Assembly (NCBI GenBank): GCA_019038735.1
Contig: JAHOYW010000063.1
Coordinates: 1 to 15,286, forward strand
DNA length: 15,286 bases
Source: Victivallales bacterium
Lineage (GTDB): Bacteria; Verrucomicrobiota; Lentisphaeria; Victivallales; Victivallaceae
Reading direction: 5' to 3'
Positions 12,219 through 15,286 of this stretch are shown one piece after another (position 1 is the stretch's first letter; the number at the start of each line of letters is the position of its first letter). Under the pieces are notes generated by a model. The model was not told the DNA's origin. It worked only from the letters and a program-made list of their open reading frames with translations, and did not search any database. The position numbers and the translations under genes were made by a program.

Positions 12219-13958
12219 TTATTTTTGTTCATTTAGGAAACGGTACAATGTAGCGCGTCCAACGCCGAGCAGTTTAGCGGCTTTTTGTTTATTGCCCTTA
12301 AGCTGTGCCAAAGCCTCTTCAACTTGAGCATAATTTAATTTGCGTTTTCGGGTTTGTTTTTTTGGAGTTTCTTCAAGATTGACATTAAGCCAATCCCAAT
12401 TAGAACTTGCCGGCAAGTGAATTAATTCAATAACGCTTCCCTTGCATTTCAGCAGGGCGTATTGAATCCAGTTCTGGAGTTCACGAATATTTCCCGGCCA
12501 ATCGTATGCCAGAAAAGCATTGATTACAGGTGATGAAAAATGAATTTTTTCACGTCCAGCCTCTTGTGCCGTCTTTGCCAGCAAATATTCAGCTAAAACA
12601 ACAACATCACTACCGCGTTCACGCAATGCCGGCAAAGTCAAAGGGATTACATTCAGTCGGTAAAACAAGTCTTCCCGAAAACGTCCTTTATTCATTTCCT
12701 CAGTCAAATTTTTATTAGTCGCGCTGATTACTCTGACATCAACCTTGAAAGTTTTTTCACCGCCAACTCTTTCAAAGGTTCCCTCCTGCAGTACACGCAA
12801 AAGTTTCACCTGCATAGCTGGAGAAATATCACCGATTTCATCAAGAAAGATAGTGCCTCCGTCCGCCAGTTCAAAACGTCCTTTCTTATCTCTAATCGCT
12901 CCAGTGAACGCACCCTTCACATGTCCAAAGAGCTCACTTTCGAGGAGATTTTCCGGCAATGCTCCACAGTTCAGGGGAACAAAGAGTTTATTTTTCCGCG
13001 AACTTTGCTGATGTATTGCTCTTGCCGCGAGTTCTTTCCCTGTACCACTTTCGCCACAGATTAATACAGGGGCACGGGAATGAGCAATATCTGAAATAGA
13101 ATTAAGGACTTCCATAATTACCGGAGAAGTTCCAATTATTCCATTAAATCGCTCAACTCCGGTAGCTATTTTCGACAAATTCTGTTCCACACTCAGATCA
13201 CGTACGACAGCCAGAATACCTTTCGGAATATTTTTTTCGTCGCGCATCAAGGTCGTTGTCATTTCACAAATACGCTGTTGACCTTCTTTGCTGGTGAGCT
13301 GCATTGTCCGACAGTCTTTTTCCGGCAAATCACTGCAGTCACTTGAAGTGCAAAACTGGCATTTTTCGCCACATAAGGGCTTAGCGAAAACCTCATGACA
13401 GTCATTATTTAAAACATATTCTTTTTTATATCCGGTAAGTTTTTCCGCAGCTTTATTAAAATAATATATATTGCGGTTCAGGTCATGCGCGATAATCGCG
13501 TCAGAAATATTATCCAGAATCAGTTGCGAATCAGTTTTTGAGGAGACAAATGCCGCGAAATATCCATTATCAAAAAAAATATTGACTTCGCTCTGTATTT
13601 TATCACGCAAGTCCCGTATGGACTCAAGAGTTTCTTGTTGATTTGTATCTTTAACTACATTCCAGTTTATAAGCGCAGGATTCCCAGGAAGAATCGGGCA
13701 GCCACTGAAAGAACAATCGCAAAAAGCAATAGCCACATCAAATACCTGATTTTCTATTTCACTGATATTTTTCGCATATTGCGCGGAAATATCAATATCA
13801 ATTTCCTGCATAACTTGCACTACAAGCGGATTAATTTTGGTGGCATTGATTCCGGCACTGACGATATTGACATAATCAGGAGCCTTACGACAGGCAAAAG
13901 CTTCAGCCAATTGACTACGGCAGGCATTGTTATTGTCAACAAATAAAAGACCACTCAT
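12219..13958 (-). CDS. Sigma-54-dependent activator with N-terminal LMW-phosphatase/ArsC-like domain and Cys-rich PAS
   Basis: A 579-aa enhancer-binding protein. The start is placed at 13958 because GGAG lies 5 nt upstream. An in-frame ATG at 13985 adds 9 residues but lacks an SD and overlaps a TGAGACA operator half-site. Domains: an ArsC/LMW-PTP-like sensor (1 to about 135) with LLFVDNNNACRSQLAEAF, where the CX5R nucleophile is D8 (codon GAC), while C80 and C87 match the ArsC relay spacing C-x6-C; a PAS domain (about 143-256) with C187, C196, C200, C203, C208 and C216; an AAA+ domain with Walker A GESGTGKE (302-309), GAFTGA (349-354), LDEIG and GNIREL; and a Fis-type HTH at the C-terminus (about 541-579). 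It should activate the -24/-12 promoter just downstream in response to a redox, thiol or metal signal. The signal is unknown. Confidence 0.93.
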   Translation of the reverse strand: MSGLLFVDNNNACRSQLAEAFACRKAPDYVNIVSAGINATKINPLVVQVMQEIDIDISAQYAKNISEIENQVFDVAIAFCDCSFSGCPILPGNPALINWNVVKDTNQQETLESIRDLRDKIQSEVNIFFDNGYFAAFVSSKTDSQLILDNISDAIIAHDLNRNIYYFNKAAEKLTGYKKEYVLNNDCHEVFAKPLCGEKCQFCTSSDCSDLPEKDCRTMQLTSKEGQQRICEMTTTLMRDEKNIPKGILAVVRDLSVEQNLSKIATGVERFNGIIGTSPVIMEVLNSISDIAHSRAPVLICGESGTGKELAARAIHQQSSRKNKLFVPLNCGALPENLLESELFGHVKGAFTGAIRDKKGRFELADGGTIFLDEIGDISPAMQVKLLRVLQEGTFERVGGEKTFKVDVRVISATNKNLTEEMNKGRFREDLFYRLNVIPLTLPALRERGSDVVVLAEYLLAKTAQEAGREKIHFSSPVINAFLAYDWPGNIRELQNWIQYALLKCKGSVIELIHLPASSNWDWLNVNLEETPKKQTRKRKLNYAQVEEALAQLKGNKQKAAKLLGVGRATLYRFLNEQK

Positions 13959-13977
13959 AAACACTCCACAAAAAAAT

Positions 13978-14005
13978 TGAGACATAAATATTGCTTAATG
14001 ATACA
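13978..14005. promoter_or_regulatory. Autoregulatory site: TGAGACA and TGATACA, 21-bp period
   Basis: TGAGACA (13978-13984) and TTAATGATACA (13995-14005) match the half-sites found downstream of the activator gene, with the same 21-bp spacing. They overlap the -10 region of the activator's probable promoter, a location suited to autorepression. Confidence 0.6.
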
Positions 14006-14031
14006 GTAATATTTAAAAGCACCTATGTCAA
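14003..14031 (-). promoter_or_regulatory. Probable sigma-70 promoter of the activator gene
   Basis: Minus-strand TTGACA (14026-14031) and TACTGT (14003-14008) are 17 nt apart, about 45 nt before the chosen start codon. The -10 box shares bases with the TGTATCA operator half-site. Confidence 0.6.
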
Positions 14032-14075
14032 GCATCAAAGGATTACGATAGCCAAAGCGAAAATTATTCCTAAGA

Positions 14076-15182
14076 TCATAATGTAGTTTTAGTATCAGAT
14101 TTTGTTGGAACATTCTCTTCAGGCTCTAACTTCTGAATATGTTTAAGGCTTGTTTTTTTCGCCTTGAGCGCTTTTTTAGGAATAAGTTTTTCCTGCTGTT
14201 TTTTCTGATCATTTAATAGTTTTTCTAAAGAATCCTGGTCGGTCTCAGAAGAGTCTATAACTTTCCCCGGCTTGGATTTCACTTTATCTATTGGGACTTT
14301 ATGCTCTTCGATGGTTAAGTCTTGAATATGTTTAAGACTTGTTCTTTCTACTTTTTGAGGTGTCGTTGGAATCAGTTGTTGCTCCTGCTCCTTTTCCAAT
14401 TTTTTTAACGGTACTTTGCTGTTATCAGGCATTCTCAAAGCACGAGGATCATTCGGGTCTTCAACTTTTGGTGTAGCTTTGTCTTTATCATCCTTTAATA
14501 AATCTGCTATAGGATCGTTCTCATCGGAAGCGGGTAACAAATCATTATTTATTCTGCTTCTATATTCTTCGATGCTCAATGTCCTTTTGCTTCTTTTTTT
14601 GGTCGTTTTATATTTTTCAGACACAGCCTGATACTCATCATCACCAGTGTTTATGCTGTTTTCTGAATCTGTAGCAACCGCAACTTTCTTGGTTTTTTTT
14701 TCCAACATAGTCATTTGTGATGTCTCAAAAGGCGGAGAGGTTACTATAATAAGTTCCAGTATTGAATTAACATTATTAGTTATTGACATTGGCACGTTTG
14801 GCGGGACATAAACCATGATGCCTTTTTTGAGTATAATCATATTGCCGTCAATGGTCATTTTACCGCCGCCAGAAATAGCGTAAATGATTTGCGCGCTTGT
14901 TTGTTTATATTTCGGAGGCTGTACTCCTGAAGGAATTTTTATCAGAGTCATACTGCATTTCATTCTTACATTGTCAGCTTTCGGGAAAAATATTTTAACT
15001 ATTTCAGTTTCTTTCAATTTTTTATTTTCAATCAATGGCAGGGAATACATATCTTTAATAATTACAGCTTTGCCATCCGGGTTTTGCAGCGGCACATCCT
15101 GCGGAGCCGGACCTGAATTTACGCATCCGCTAAAAACATTAGTGAAAATAACAGCAGCAGCAAAAAAAAGTATATTTTTCAT
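14076..15182 (-). CDS. Cupin-domain lipoprotein with charged repetitive C-terminal tail
   Basis: A 368-aa predicted exported lipoprotein. Residues 1-20 form a signal peptide ending in the lipobox-like FSGC (C20; Phe at -3 is uncommon). Residues about 75-148 resemble a single cupin barrel (SGGGKMTIDG, LKKGIMVYVPPNVP). The His residues of the metal-binding cupin motif are replaced, so a metal-independent binding role is likely. From about 155 on the protein is rich in Lys, Glu, Asp and Ser, low in hydrophobics and probably disordered. It carries a 63-residue imperfect repeat: TSLKHIQDLTIEEHKVP (281-297) and TSLKHIQKLEPEENVP (344-359), each preceded by a Q/K/E-rich stretch ending LIP. AGGA lies 9 nt before the ATG. 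Function unknown; relation to the stress genes is not evident. Confidence 0.85.
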   Translation of the reverse strand: MKNILFFAAAVIFTNVFSGCVNSGPAPQDVPLQNPDGKAVIIKDMYSLPLIENKKLKETEIVKIFFPKADNVRMKCSMTLIKIPSGVQPPKYKQTSAQIIYAISGGGKMTIDGNMIILKKGIMVYVPPNVPMSITNNVNSILELIIVTSPPFETSQMTMLEKKTKKVAVATDSENSINTGDDEYQAVSEKYKTTKKRSKRTLSIEEYRSRINNDLLPASDENDPIADLLKDDKDKATPKVEDPNDPRALRMPDNSKVPLKKLEKEQEQQLIPTTPQKVERTSLKHIQDLTIEEHKVPIDKVKSKPGKVIDSSETDQDSLEKLLNDQKKQQEKLIPKKALKAKKTSLKHIQKLEPEENVPTKSDTKTTL

Positions 15183-15229
15183 AACAAAAATCCTTTATTT
15201 AAAATTTGATTTATTTATTAATTATTTGC

Positions 15230-15286
15230 TCAATTTCTGGCAATCCCCACGACTGTTTCTACAACTGTTTCCACCATGCTTTCGAG
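15230..15286 (-). CDS. Possible C-terminal end of an unidentified upstream gene
   Basis: Reading inward from the right edge, one minus-strand frame is open for 18 codons and ends ETVVGIARN before a TGA at 15230-15232. It is 47 bp upstream of the lipoprotein start, in keeping with the co-directional layout. Another minus frame is also open for about as long, so coding status is uncertain and the product cannot be named. Confidence 0.3.
   Translation of the reverse strand, partial: LESMVETVVETVVGIARN

Noticed and set aside
13959..13985. Upstream ATG at 13985 as the start of the sigma-54 activator
   Set aside because: It has no Shine-Dalgarno sequence and lies in an operator half-site. The ATG at 13958 has GGAG at good spacing and gives a typical LMW-PTP-like N-terminus.

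Overview
The window looks like chromosomal DNA from a low-GC, strictly or facultatively anaerobic, probably Gram-negative bacterium. The anaerobic lifestyle is inferred from the density of O2/ROS-reducing proteins typical of anaerobes: superoxide reductase, rubrerythrin, rubredoxin, flavodiiron protein and hybrid cluster protein. A lipoprotein-type signal peptide fits an envelope with exported lipoproteins. A GC-rich palindromic intergenic repeat made me think of the PVC group (for example Lentisphaerota), but this is a weak guess. Every gene I can support lies on the minus strand, so transcription runs from high to low coordinates. No RNA genes, insertion sequences or CRISPR arrays are visible.

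Layout from the upstream (right) end. A few codons of an unidentified gene (15230-15286) precede a cupin-domain lipoprotein with a repetitive charged tail (14076-15182). Next comes an unusual sigma-54 activator (12219-13958). It has an N-terminal low-molecular-weight phosphatase/arsenate-reductase fold whose nucleophilic Cys is Asp, then a Cys-rich PAS domain, an AAA+ domain with GAFTGA, and a Fis-type HTH. The 260-bp gap after it holds several TGAGACA/TGATACA half-sites and a -24/-12 promoter. Downstream of that promoter are ten tightly packed genes (4910-11958): a 67-aa unknown, ferritin, rubrerythrin, desulfoferrodoxin, 2-Cys peroxiredoxin, rubredoxin, a rubredoxin-reductase-like flavoprotein, zwf, pgl and a flavodiiron protein. 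The same half-sites, with the same 21-bp spacing, occur at the activator's own promoter.

A second operon (1361-4743) encodes a TetR repressor, a ferredoxin-domain protein, a small ACT/NikR-C-like protein and the hybrid cluster protein Hcp. It starts at a clear sigma-70 promoter overlapped by a palindromic operator and ends at an intrinsic terminator (1294-1342). The 390-bp gap downstream carries a 25-bp perfect palindrome nested inside 13-bp inverted repeats. An Rrf2-type regulator with three Cys then overlaps the start of a cysteine synthase gene (cysK) that runs off the left edge.

Working model: glucose-6-phosphate oxidation by Zwf/Pgl supplies reduced nicotinamide to the flavoprotein reductase, which reduces rubredoxin. 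Rubredoxin feeds rubrerythrin (H2O2), desulfoferrodoxin (superoxide) and the flavodiiron protein (O2/NO). Ferritin stores the iron, and Hcp deals with NO or hydroxylamine. CysK and its regulator would supply cysteine for the many Fe-S and Fe-Cys sites.
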